NCBI GenBank assembly: GCA_009776735.1
Contig: WRNG01000006.1
Location: forward strand, 1-40,707
Reading direction: 5' to 3'
DNA from: Dehalococcoidia bacterium
GTDB lineage: Bacteria > Chloroflexota > Dehalococcoidia > Dehalococcoidales > UBA1222
DNA: 40,707 bases
This document shows positions 9,677 through 18,127 of the stretch, piece after piece (position 1 is the stretch's first letter; each line of letters begins with the position of its first letter). The notes beneath the pieces are model-generated. The model was not told the origin of the DNA, ran no database searches, and saw only the letters and a list, made by a program, of their open reading frames with translations. Both the position numbers and the translations under genes were made by a program.

Positions 9677-10846
9677 CTAATAAACTTTTTCTAATGACTG
9701 TTCCGGCGCAAACTCGTCATCAAAGATTTTAGCAGCTTCCTCTTGCATTCCCGGTAGTACATGAGAATATATGCCAAGTGTAGTCTCAATATTCTTATGG
9801 CGTAGTCTTTCTTGTACCACTTTTATATTCACCCCTTGTTTAATCATGAGAGTAGCATGTGTATGACGCGCGTCATGCAAACGAATACCTGACATGCCTA
9901 TCCGGTCGGCAAAACGCCTCCAGTACTGCGATATAGTATGAGGTGGTATCGGCGTGCCGTCAAGGCGACAGAATGCTAAATCAGCTTCTTTCAATTCCTT
10001 GCCCATTAAAATGTATTCAGCCACTTTGCGCTGTTTGTAGTTTTCCAACACAGAAATAGTGGAAGTGGTTAAGGATATAGTGGCTTTGCTCTTTTCCGTT
10101 TTTGGCTCGCAGAAAACAAACTGCCCAGCAATTTGATGTAATGAGCGGTTGACAGTGAGATAGCCATTAAGCAAATCAATATCTTGCCATCTTAATGCCA
10201 GTATTTCTGACCTGCGGAGTCCAGTAAAAAGGCTTGTGTAAAACAGCTCATAGTAAGGAGACCCTTTTAGTCTTACGATAAACTCCTTGAGCTGAGAGTT
10301 AGTCATTGAATGGACTTCTTTGTTGATTGGGACTGGCGGCTCTGTATTGTCACATGGGTTACTGGAAATCAACCGCTTTACTACTGCTGATTTTAAGGCA
10401 CGATGTAAAATGCGATGGTGGCTTCTAACTGTTCGGGCAGATAAAGCGCCATCTTTTCCATCAAGCCGTGCGTCAGTGAGCTTTTTAGCATAATATTTTT
10501 GAATGATAGAGCCGTTAAGGCTTGATAGGTAGTGCCTACCAATGCCATTTATCAAGTGTTTTTTAATTACGTATTCGTAGCCTTGATAGGTTCTAGGAGA
10601 TACTTGAAAGCGAGCTGTATTTTCAATCCAGTCAATAAGATATTCCGCCACAGTAAGTTTTTGAGGCTTAACAAATGAGCCTTTGTATATCTCATTTTGA
10701 AGTTCAGCCAGTCTACGCTCAGCTTCAACCTTTGTTCCTCTTATGTTTTCCCAGTGTTGTTTATACTTGCCAGTTGCTGGGTCTTTTCCTAGCGGAACGA
10801 CTATTGTGTAACTTGTCTTATAGAGCTTTTTGATATATCCGCGCAT
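9677..10846 (-). CDS. Tyrosine site-specific integrase
   Basis: SAM-like N-term plus catalytic 'TGLRRSEILALRWQDID', 'RLHDARHTHATLMIKQGVNIKVVQERLRHKNIETTLGIYSHV'. Confidence 0.95.
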   Translation of the reverse strand: MRGYIKKLYKTSYTIVVPLGKDPATGKYKQHWENIRGTKVEAERRLAELQNEIYKGSFVKPQKLTVAEYLIDWIENTARFQVSPRTYQGYEYVIKKHLINGIGRHYLSSLNGSIIQKYYAKKLTDARLDGKDGALSARTVRSHHRILHRALKSAVVKRLISSNPCDNTEPPVPINKEVHSMTNSQLKEFIVRLKGSPYYELFYTSLFTGLRRSEILALRWQDIDLLNGYLTVNRSLHQIAGQFVFCEPKTEKSKATISLTTSTISVLENYKQRKVAEYILMGKELKEADLAFCRLDGTPIPPHTISQYWRRFADRIGMSGIRLHDARHTHATLMIKQGVNIKVVQERLRHKNIETTLGIYSHVLPGMQEEAAKIFDDEFAPEQSLEKVY

Positions 10847-10855
10847 ATTTACCTT

Positions 10856-11530
10856 TTATCTTACATCGCTTTGGAATGCTATAGCTTTGCCCAATATGCG
10901 AAAGTCTGTTACTTCGTCTAAATTGACTTCAATGTCTTCATACGATGGGTTAGCGGATTGCAACAAAACGATATTCCCATACTGATAAAACCGCTTCAAT
11001 GTGGCTTCGTCTCCAATACAAACTGCGGCAACTTCACCCTGTTCAACTTGTGGCTGTTCGCGAATAAATACAATATCGCCATCATTAATTCGCAAACCTA
11101 TCATACTGTCGCCTTTTGCGCGTAGGATAAAGTCCGCTTGTATATTGGTATTAAGCTCTATGTAGCTTTCCAATTCCTCTTCCGCATAGGTAGGCTCACC
11201 GCAAGCTATGCTACCCAACACCTTAAAACGCTGGGTTGAAATAGGATGGATATTTGGGAATGAGTAAATATCACGCTCTATAGTTCCTGTTAAACGTGAT
11301 AACGAAACTCCGAGCTTTTTTGCATATTCAGCTACCACGGAAACCTTGGGAGACCGATGGTCATTTTCATATCTACTTATGACTTGTTTTGATGTCTCAA
11401 GTTTAGTCGCCAAACCTTCCTGTGTTAATCCTTGTTCCTCGCGGATACGTCTTAAATTAGCCCCAAATGAATTAACCATAAAACCGCCCTCAATATCTTT
11501 TGTAAGTAGTATAGAGCTAAAAGTAACCAA
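10856..11530 (-). CDS. XRE-family repressor with S24 (LexA/CI-like) peptidase domain
   Basis: HTH 'EEQGLTQEGLATKLETSKQVISRYEND'; 'FILRAKGDSMIGLRINDGDIVFIREQ' S24 motif; likely start is the internal MVNSFGANLRR. Confidence 0.9.
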   Translation of the reverse strand: MVTFSSILLTKDIEGGFMVNSFGANLRRIREEQGLTQEGLATKLETSKQVISRYENDHRSPKVSVVAEYAKKLGVSLSRLTGTIERDIYSFPNIHPISTQRFKVLGSIACGEPTYAEEELESYIELNTNIQADFILRAKGDSMIGLRINDGDIVFIREQPQVEQGEVAAVCIGDEATLKRFYQYGNIVLLQSANPSYEDIEVNLDEVTDFRILGKAIAFQSDVR

Positions 11531-11575
11531 AGTAAATACTTTTGAGAAAAATATTAAATTTTTATATCCAAATGG

Positions 11576-11603
11576 TTGACAACGGCAAAAATGGTGTTAT
11601 AAT
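11576..11603 (+). promoter_or_regulatory. Sigma-A-type promoter for the rightward early operon
   Basis: TTGACA (11576-11581), 16-nt spacer, TATAAT (11598-11603), upstream of 11640 start. Confidence 0.75.
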
Positions 11604-11610
11604 AGCTTTA

Positions 11611-11628
11611 GTTGCCCGAACGAGCAAC
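11611..11628. promoter_or_regulatory. Inverted repeat GTTGC-CCGAACGA-GCAAC (operator candidate)
   Basis: Lies between promoter and start codon of small HTH gene. Confidence 0.45.
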
Positions 11629-11639
11629 AGGAGGTTATA

Positions 11640-11873
11640 GTGGCAAAGATAAAAGAGTTTAGGGGACTTGTCTATGCGAAGTATGACAGCGAGGCTGCGT
11701 TCGCAAGAGATTTGGGATGGCAAAAGCAAAGGCTGAACAAGATTAGTAATGGGATTAAAGAGCCAGACTTGTTAGAGGCTAGCATTATGGCTAAATATTT
11801 GGGCGTTGAGCTTGATTACTTAGTCAGTATTTTTTTGCGTAAGAAGTTGCCTGTTCAGGCAACAAGCAACTAA
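11640..11873 (+). CDS. Small XRE/Cro-like DNA-binding protein (GTG start)
   Basis: 'YDSEAAFARDLGWQKQRLNKISNGIKEPDLLEASIMAKYLGV' HTH-like. Confidence 0.7.
   Translation: MAKIKEFRGLVYAKYDSEAAFARDLGWQKQRLNKISNGIKEPDLLEASIMAKYLGVELDYLVSIFLRKKLPVQATSN
11846..11863. promoter_or_regulatory. Palindrome GTTGCCTG-TT-CAGGCAAC
   Basis: 8-bp perfect arms, at the 3' end of the small XRE gene. Confidence 0.4.
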
Positions 11874-11888
11874 AGGAGCCAAATAGCG

Positions 11889-12149
11889 ATGGCAATTGCT
11901 GTTAAAAGGGAAGTTTACAGTACGAATGAGGCGGCTGTCGTGCTTGGAGTTTGCGCACAGACAATCAGGAATATGTGCAATGCGGGAACCTTGCCATGTA
12001 TCAAATTAGGATTAAAAGGCGGAAGAACACTAATACCAGCTCGAGTTTTAGATAATTACTTAACCAATGCCTATATAAATATGCAAAAGGAGGATTATCA
12101 GCCGAACACAACAGTCATCACTACCGGAAATGAAAGAGGGGCAGGCTAG
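11889..12149 (+). CDS. Helix-turn-helix (excisionase-type) protein
   Basis: 'YSTNEAAVVLGVCAQTIRNMCNAGTLPCIKLGLKGGRTLIPARVLDNYL'. Confidence 0.8.
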   Translation: MAIAVKREVYSTNEAAVVLGVCAQTIRNMCNAGTLPCIKLGLKGGRTLIPARVLDNYLTNAYINMQKEDYQPNTTVITTGNERGAG

Positions 12150-12196
12150 GCACCTGTCCCCCAATCAAACAAATACTGACCTGAAGGAGATAACAA

Positions 12197-12574
12197 TTGA
12201 GTATAACAACTAAATCTAAATCGTGTCAAACGGATGGTAAAAAGATGAAACATACAGTTGAAGAGACTTTGTTATTACAGTGTGTGGATGAAATGGCCAA
12301 GAATGCCATCATTTACAGCATTGCCAGTAAGCTTGTTGATGCTGTGAGAGACTCGGTTTTAGATGCTAACTGCTTTGACAGAATTATCGAAGTCGCTAAG
12401 CAGTTACATGAGGCACGTAATATCACAAAAGATGACCTCTGCCAATTCTATGGTGTTTCTCAAAGAGATGTTACCGCCGAAATCCAAGCGGCACATAGGC
12501 TTTATTTAAATTTCACTGCTCCTCAGTTTGATGATGACAGTGAATACGATACCGAAGAGGGATACGACAAATGA
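12197..12574 (+). CDS. Hypothetical protein
   Basis: ORF in operon with short overlap to the next ORF. Confidence 0.55.
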   Translation: MSITTKSKSCQTDGKKMKHTVEETLLLQCVDEMAKNAIIYSIASKLVDAVRDSVLDANCFDRIIEVAKQLHEARNITKDDLCQFYGVSQRDVTAEIQAAHRLYLNFTAPQFDDDSEYDTEEGYDK

Positions 12575-12690
12575 TTATCAGAATGGAAAACGGCGGAGGG
12601 ATTATCGAGGCTCCATCACCTGTAGCAAAAGAAGGAGCTGAGGAATGTATCCGACAAATAGAGCAGTGGCTTGAAGAAAGGAAGGATTAA
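12571..12690 (+). CDS. Hypothetical 39-aa protein
   Basis: MIIRMENGGGIIEAPSPVAKEGAEECIRQIEQWLEERKD*, ATGA overlap with upstream ORF; read directly from sequence. Confidence 0.5.
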   Translation: MIIRMENGGGIIEAPSPVAKEGAEECIRQIEQWLEERKD

Positions 12691-13578
12691 ATGACCACTC
12701 AGACTTTAGTACCCACAAATGGTAATTACTCACTATCAGACATCTCTACGATGTCAGCGATTTTTACAAAAAGCGGATTCTTCACAGGCCTAAAATCAGA
12801 AGCTCAAGCGTGCGTAAAAATTCAAGCCGGTAAGGAATTAGGGTTGCCGCCTGTCTATTCCATGCAACACATAATAGTAATAGATGACAAAATTACTTGC
12901 GACAGCCATACACTGGCAAGATTGATTAAACAGTCTGGGAAATACACATACCGCGTAATCAAAAATGACGAGTCTATTACTACTATCAAATTCTATGAGC
13001 GGGAAGCTAACCAGTGGGTAGAAATAGGTGAAAACTCTTTTTCGATCGAGGAGGCAAAACGAGCAGGATTAACACGCAAATCAGTATGGACAATGTACCC
13101 AAAAGCGATGTTATTCGCACGAGCATTATCACAAGGCGCTCGCCAGCACTGCCCGGACGCAATTGGCGGCGTTTATCTTACAGAGGAAATAGAACTTGAT
13201 TCTCCACCACTCCCAGTCCCAGTGGTGACTTGCACCGAAAGCCCAGCAGTGACTTACATCGAAAGCCCACAGGATAACAGCCCAGAAGCCGAATGGAGCG
13301 AGATAGCAGGGGAAACTACGCCCACACCTCCAACAACGGCTGAAACAGACAATACAGACTTTATAGACTATGTCACCACGTTTGCCAAAGACCGTAAATG
13401 GCAGGTACCAACACTGGTCAACTTTTTTAACTCCCATCAAAAAGAGATTGGCAACAGCTTAAGGATGACAACATGGGTGGGAATGAAAGTTTCCGATGTA
13501 TGTCGCCACTACAAAGGGGATGAAATCAAGAATATATGCGACTTGATTCAAAAAACCAATGAGGCGGCTGGGAAATAA
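12691..13578 (+). CDS. Phage recombination protein, RecT/Bet-like
   Basis: 'CVKIQAGKELGLPPVYSMQHIIVIDDKITCDSHTLARLIKQSG...ARALSQGARQHCPDAIGGVYLTEEI' resembles RecT-type phage annealing proteins. Confidence 0.6.
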   Translation: MTTQTLVPTNGNYSLSDISTMSAIFTKSGFFTGLKSEAQACVKIQAGKELGLPPVYSMQHIIVIDDKITCDSHTLARLIKQSGKYTYRVIKNDESITTIKFYEREANQWVEIGENSFSIEEAKRAGLTRKSVWTMYPKAMLFARALSQGARQHCPDAIGGVYLTEEIELDSPPLPVPVVTCTESPAVTYIESPQDNSPEAEWSEIAGETTPTPPTTAETDNTDFIDYVTTFAKDRKWQVPTLVNFFNSHQKEIGNSLRMTTWVGMKVSDVCRHYKGDEIKNICDLIQKTNEAAGK

Positions 13579-14344
13579 CGTGAACGACTTAGCTTTGAAC
13601 CATCTCTACAACATGGATTGCATGGATGGTATGGCGCAATTCCCTGACAATTTTTTTGAGCTTGCCGTGGTGGACCCGCCATATGGCATATCATCAGTGT
13701 CAAATGAACCGTGGGCACAAACAAAAACTAACCCACGTGGCCGAAAAGCCAAGCATACCTTTTGTGGAGCTGGAAAGCTTAAAAATCGCAATTTGAATGA
13801 GAGCGGAAAACGTGTAGAGGCATGGGATATAGCACCAAAACAAGGGTATTTTGATGAGCTTTTCCGTGTGTCTCGTAATCAAATCATATGGGGCGGTAAC
13901 TATTTTCCGCTTCCGCCTACGAGATGCCTGATTATTTGGGACAAACAACAAGCGTTTGAAAATTTTTCGGGTTTTGAGTTGGCATGGACTAGTTTTGACC
14001 ATCCGGCACAAATGTACAGGGAGAGGGTTACAAGCAGTGTTTCGGCAGTAGAACGTGTGCATCCAACCCAAAAATCATTGAGACTCTATAGGTGGATTTA
14101 TAACCATTACGCAAAATCAGGCGATAAAATCCTTGACACCCATGCTGGAAGTGCAAGTAGTTTGATAGCAGCGCACCAAATGGGATTTGAGTACATTGGG
14201 TTTGAAATTGATAAGGACTACCACAGGTTAGCCACTGAAAGACTAGATAAAGCTAAACAACAAAAACCACTCTTTACTACTGGCATTGAAACTGATTCAG
14301 GCATATCCAATAGGCAATCTGCACTTGAAGAGGTTTTGCCATGA
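13559..14344 (+). CDS. Site-specific DNA methyltransferase (N6A/N4C type)
   Basis: 'DPPYGI' catalytic motif; 'DTHAGSASSLIAAHQMGFEYIGFEIDKDYHRLATERL' SAM motif. Confidence 0.9.
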   Translation: MRRLGNNVNDLALNHLYNMDCMDGMAQFPDNFFELAVVDPPYGISSVSNEPWAQTKTNPRGRKAKHTFCGAGKLKNRNLNESGKRVEAWDIAPKQGYFDELFRVSRNQIIWGGNYFPLPPTRCLIIWDKQQAFENFSGFELAWTSFDHPAQMYRERVTSSVSAVERVHPTQKSLRLYRWIYNHYAKSGDKILDTHAGSASSLIAAHQMGFEYIGFEIDKDYHRLATERLDKAKQQKPLFTTGIETDSGISNRQSALEEVLP

Positions 14345-15471
14345 CAAAACTAACGAAGTTATCACTTTTTAGTGGGATTGGTGGCAATATTTTAGCCTCT
14401 GAGTTTGCAGGGATCCAAACCATTTGCATGTGTGAAAAGGATAGATATTGCCAAGAAGTACTTTGGCGACACTGGCCGAATATACCAATTTTTGAGGATG
14501 TTAAAGATGTCACAATTGATAGTTTTAGAGAAGCAACAGGGCGCGACACAGTTAACATTGTGGACGCATCTTTACCCTGCCAGCCTTTTAGCACAGCAGG
14601 TAAGCAAAAAGGCAAAAAAGACTCCCGCTATCTCTGGGTGGAGACTCGAAATGTTATCACCGACCTTAAACCGTGTTGGGTTGTTGTTGAAAATGTATCT
14701 GGAATCCTCTCACTTGCCGCAGACGATATTTGTAAGGACTTGGACAACCTCGGTTACGAAGTCGGGATATTTCATTATGAAGCTGCGGCTGTCGGAGCCC
14801 CGCATAGAAGGGCAAGGGTTTTCTTTTTGGCCCACTCCAACTACGGCGGACACGTTCACGGACAATCTAAAAAGCTCACAACAAAAAGAGGGGCTGAGGC
14901 ACTCTGTGAATCTGTCTCAAGCTGTGAATCTATGGCCGACTCCGACAGTGAATGGCAATTACAATCGCAAGGGAGCGAGCGCAACAGCGGGGAATGGATT
15001 AGCGACACAAGTGAAGATGTGGCCCACACCAATGGTAGCGGATGCAAAGAACAATTGCCCACCATCACATTTAAGGGAGGGCAAACGGGGGAGACATTAC
15101 AACCAGTTAAATGTTCAAGTAGCACTTTACCCAACAATGACCTCCGGAAAGTTAAGCGGTGGAACAGGCTCACAGCGCCATCTCCAACGGTTGGAGATGG
15201 CGGGAATAATCACGGAGGAAGAGAGGCGGAACATGTCGCAGGGAAATGGCGGAAAACTCAACAGTGTATGGGTGGCGATGTTGATGGGATTCCCCAAAAA
15301 TTGGCTGGCCTAACCTTTCGCTGGGGCAACACATGGGAAGGAGATACCCCACGCCTCATAGACAAAGAAACCGACAGAGTAAACAAGTTAAAAGCTTTGG
15401 GCAATGCTGTTGTTCCGGCGCAGATTTATGTGATTTACAAGGCAATTGCTGAAGTAGAGGCCGCGATATGA
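14341..15471 (+). CDS. C5-cytosine DNA methyltransferase
   Basis: 'LSLFSGIGG', 'DASLPCQPFSTAGKQKG', 'VVENVSGIL', 'APHRRARVFFLA', C-term 'LKALGNAVVPAQIYVIYKAIAE'. Confidence 0.92.
   Translation: MTKLTKLSLFSGIGGNILASEFAGIQTICMCEKDRYCQEVLWRHWPNIPIFEDVKDVTIDSFREATGRDTVNIVDASLPCQPFSTAGKQKGKKDSRYLWVETRNVITDLKPCWVVVENVSGILSLAADDICKDLDNLGYEVGIFHYEAAAVGAPHRRARVFFLAHSNYGGHVHGQSKKLTTKRGAEALCESVSSCESMADSDSEWQLQSQGSERNSGEWISDTSEDVAHTNGSGCKEQLPTITFKGGQTGETLQPVKCSSSTLPNNDLRKVKRWNRLTAPSPTVGDGGNNHGGREAEHVAGKWRKTQQCMGGDVDGIPQKLAGLTFRWGNTWEGDTPRLIDKETDRVNKLKALGNAVVPAQIYVIYKAIAEVEAAI
14815..15313 (+). CDS. Second open frame inside the C5-MTase gene resembling the WPTP-repeat domain of phage C5 methyltransferases
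   Basis: Frame +2 reads FWPTPTTADTF...LWPTPTVNGNYNRKGASATAGNGLATQVKMWPTPMVADAKNNCPPSH...EEERRNMSQGNGGKLNSVWVAMLMGFPKNWLA*; part of ORF 14405..15313. Confidence 0.55.
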
Positions 15472-15887
15472 AGATGATATATGAAATGAACGGTGTTGAT
15501 ATATCTGATTGTCTCGAACGCTTTTACGGCATCAGGGCAGAGCAGATTGAGAAAACCTACTGGGATGATGGTGAGGGCAGGCAGTTTTGGCGCATACCAG
15601 ACGGCACGGTGATTGTGCATGATGGTAAAGATTGGCTCTATCTAATCTCCGCTACTGACGAGAAAAAGCCATACCTTTATCCACCAGCAACGGACGAATG
15701 GCTGGAAAGGCTTACAAGAGAGGTATCGGACTTATCCTCAATGTTTGAACTACACGTGCTACAACACAAGCCTTCCTATGCTAACCCAAAGCCAACATAT
15801 CAAGCAAAAAGCTTACCCCCACAACCTCTATCAGTAAGCGGTATACCATCGCTGGAGACTGTAACAGTAGGAGATGCTCTTGAATAA
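15468..15887 (+). CDS. Hypothetical protein
   Basis: ORF with ATGA overlap to the MTase gene. Confidence 0.6.
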   Translation: MKMIYEMNGVDISDCLERFYGIRAEQIEKTYWDDGEGRQFWRIPDGTVIVHDGKDWLYLISATDEKKPYLYPPATDEWLERLTREVSDLSSMFELHVLQHKPSYANPKPTYQAKSLPPQPLSVSGIPSLETVTVGDALE

Positions 15888-17142
15888 TCCCAAGGTAGTT
15901 CGATTGCGCTCAGGGCATGACATCATATGGGACGATGTTGGTGTAATTGTGCAAGTGCGTAGAATAGATGACGATAGACACGATATAAAGGCTGAACTAA
16001 CAATTTTGTATTCCAGTACCCCAAAGGATTCTAAACCTGTCCCAATAAAACAGTGGCAATTCAATCTATTGGCGGCCGAAAAGCGTGCCAGTGTTGTTAA
16101 GGATTTAGAGGCACGATATAACGCCAACGCAAGCGTTAACTGGTATTTAGTAATGGAAATTACCTGTTCCTTGAGCCTCGAAATTTATCGCCAAGGCGAA
16201 GAGGTTATAGAGCTGGATCCGTTTGCGTTAGATGTGAAAGAACCTGAATACATGTTATTTCCACTTGTAGTCAAGGGGCAAACCAATATCATTTACGCTA
16301 AACCGAATAGTGGCAAGTCAATTGTAGGGCTAGGAATATGTGCTACATGTATGTTGCCGTGGGTTAACAACTCAATGGGTTGGGATGTGCGGGGTAGTGA
16401 GTCGCGTCCGGTATTGTACTTAGACTGGGAATCGGACAAAGATGATATGGCATGGAATCTAAAGCGCCTTATTAATGGTGGTGTTCCCCCCGTAGCTCCG
16501 TTGTATCGCAGATGTAGTGCGACCTTACCTAAAAGCATTGAAAGCGTCCTTAAGTTAGTTGATGAAAAGAAGCCATCCTTAGTTGTCATTGATAGCCTTG
16601 GAATGGCGGCAGGAGGGGACTTGAATGCTACTGAACCAGCTTTTAGGTTTCTGCACTCTGTCCGCAAGCTTGAAACAACAGTATTACTAATTGCGCACCC
16701 TGCTAAAAATGACGATGGTAAAACATCAGTATTCGGTAGCCAGTTCTACACAGCTGAAGCGCGTAACATTTGGGAAATCGTAAAAACACAAGATGTTGGG
16801 GATGAAAGTATTGAACTTGGTTTTTACCACAAAAAAGCCCCAACATTTTCAAAAATACAAGAACCAATTGGGCTACGAATCACATTTGATAAATTGCCAA
16901 TACCTAAAATTATGTTCCACAGGTGTAATCCTATAGATAACCCAGAACTACTCAAAAAAGCAGGGACACAAACACGCATACTCGAGTATCTAAAAGACAA
17001 TGGTAAAACAGGCACCGATATTATCAGCCAAGAATTAGATATTCCACGTGACAATGTTAGGGTAGAACTCAATCGCATGAAGTCTAAAAATCTTGTCTAT
17101 AAATTTGAAAATAATACTTGGGGGGTAGCTGCTTATGAATAG
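15874..17142 (+). CDS. RepA/RecA-fold AAA ATPase (replicative helicase-like) with C-terminal winged helix
   Basis: Walker A 'IIYAKPNSGKS', 'VLYLDWESDKDDM', Walker B 'SLVVIDSLGMAAGGD', 'TTVLLIAHPAKND'. Confidence 0.85.
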   Translation: MLLNNPKVVRLRSGHDIIWDDVGVIVQVRRIDDDRHDIKAELTILYSSTPKDSKPVPIKQWQFNLLAAEKRASVVKDLEARYNANASVNWYLVMEITCSLSLEIYRQGEEVIELDPFALDVKEPEYMLFPLVVKGQTNIIYAKPNSGKSIVGLGICATCMLPWVNNSMGWDVRGSESRPVLYLDWESDKDDMAWNLKRLINGGVPPVAPLYRRCSATLPKSIESVLKLVDEKKPSLVVIDSLGMAAGGDLNATEPAFRFLHSVRKLETTVLLIAHPAKNDDGKTSVFGSQFYTAEARNIWEIVKTQDVGDESIELGFYHKKAPTFSKIQEPIGLRITFDKLPIPKIMFHRCNPIDNPELLKKAGTQTRILEYLKDNGKTGTDIISQELDIPRDNVRVELNRMKSKNLVYKFENNTWGVAAYE

Positions 17143-17256
17143 CGTAACAAATCTTGAACTGTTACGTAACATGTTACGGCGGAGTAAGAATTTCGGAGCC
17201 GTAACACTTAACCCCTGTAAGGGGTAGTGTTACGCCCCGATTTTACTCTTGTTACG
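17143..17256. repeat. Cluster of seven TGTTACG/CGTAACA motifs around a hairpin; candidate replication origin or operator
   Basis: CGTAACA at 17143, 17165, 17200; TGTTACG at 17160, 17172, 17228, 17250. Confidence 0.65.
17200..17234. repeat. Inverted repeat CGTAACACT(TA)ACCCCT-GTA-AGGGGTAGTGTTACG
   Basis: 15 bp of stem with one 2-nt bulge and 3-nt loop. Confidence 0.85.
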
Positions 17257-17325
17257 CTGAGGCCATTACAGTCTGCGCAAAGCAGGATAACACGAGTGAC
17301 CTAGGCATAAAAGTGAGGAGTTAGA

Positions 17326-17580
17326 ATGATTTACCGTACCAGAGATGGTGAGATTGAACTAGAAATTAAACCGTGCCCATTTTGTGGCAAGGATGCACAC
17401 TTGTCAACATGGGAAGTCCGGAACCATGAAATACATGGTGGGATTAAATGCCAAGCGTGCAAAGTGATGATGAGTGTGCAAGACCCAACAAAATCACGAA
17501 GGGAATCTGATGTTACGTTGATTGGATTATGGAATCAACGCTTTCAAGAAATTATGGAGGTAGATGATGGAAGAAATTAA
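17326..17580 (+). CDS. Lar-like (restriction alleviation family) zinc-ribbon protein
   Basis: 'LEIKPCPFCGKDAHLSTWEV...GGIKCQACKVMM...LIGLWNQR'. Confidence 0.7.
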   Translation: MIYRTRDGEIELEIKPCPFCGKDAHLSTWEVRNHEIHGGIKCQACKVMMSVQDPTKSRRESDVTLIGLWNQRFQEIMEVDDGRN

Positions 17581-17866
17581 AGGAGAAAACATATCAGATG
17601 CAGTTTGGGCACAAGACCTAAAGAAACAATCTATTTTGCTTAATGCCATCGAAGTAATGAATTGTGCTGTTGCTCAGTTAGGTATTGGTTATGATCAATT
17701 AGTTGAAAAAGCTATTAAATATCGCAAAGGCAAAGAGCATACTCAATGGTTAAAACTGAAAGAGAAACTTTTAGCCCATCCGTTCAACTTCATTGATCAA
17801 TGTTTGATCCCTGCTGGTGATGATGTTAGCGAATGCATAAATAAGGGCGTTAATCCTAATGTCTAA
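17564..17866 (+). CDS. Hypothetical protein
   Basis: ORF in operon. Confidence 0.55.
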   Translation: MMEEIKGENISDAVWAQDLKKQSILLNAIEVMNCAVAQLGIGYDQLVEKAIKYRKGKEHTQWLKLKEKLLAHPFNFIDQCLIPAGDDVSECINKGVNPNV

Positions 17867-18082
17867 CTCTTTTACAGCTACTGCCAGATCGTACTTTGGG
17901 TCGCTAACTTCTGCCATGAACTTTTTGGCGTATTTAACATCTGACTCGCCATCAAAAGAGGAACCAATTTGCGATATCTCCCCATCAGTAAACTGTTTCA
18001 TGAAGATACCTATTTCTTTTAACAAAGCTTCTCTTTTTTTAATAGCTTCTTTTTTTAATACTTCGTCGGATACCATCTTCAT
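17771..18082 (-). CDS. Hypothetical protein on the opposite strand to the operon
   Basis: MKMVSDEVLKKEAIKKREALLKEIGIFMKQF...; GGGAG upstream of ATG and TATACT-like -10 on minus strand. Confidence 0.55.
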   Translation of the reverse strand: MKMVSDEVLKKEAIKKREALLKEIGIFMKQFTDGEISQIGSSFDGESDVKYAKKFMAEVSDPKYDLAVAVKELDIRINALIYAFANIITSRDQTLINEVERMG

Positions 18083-18127
18083 AACTCCCAAAAATAAATT
18101 AGGAAAGTATAACACAGAGGTAATGCA

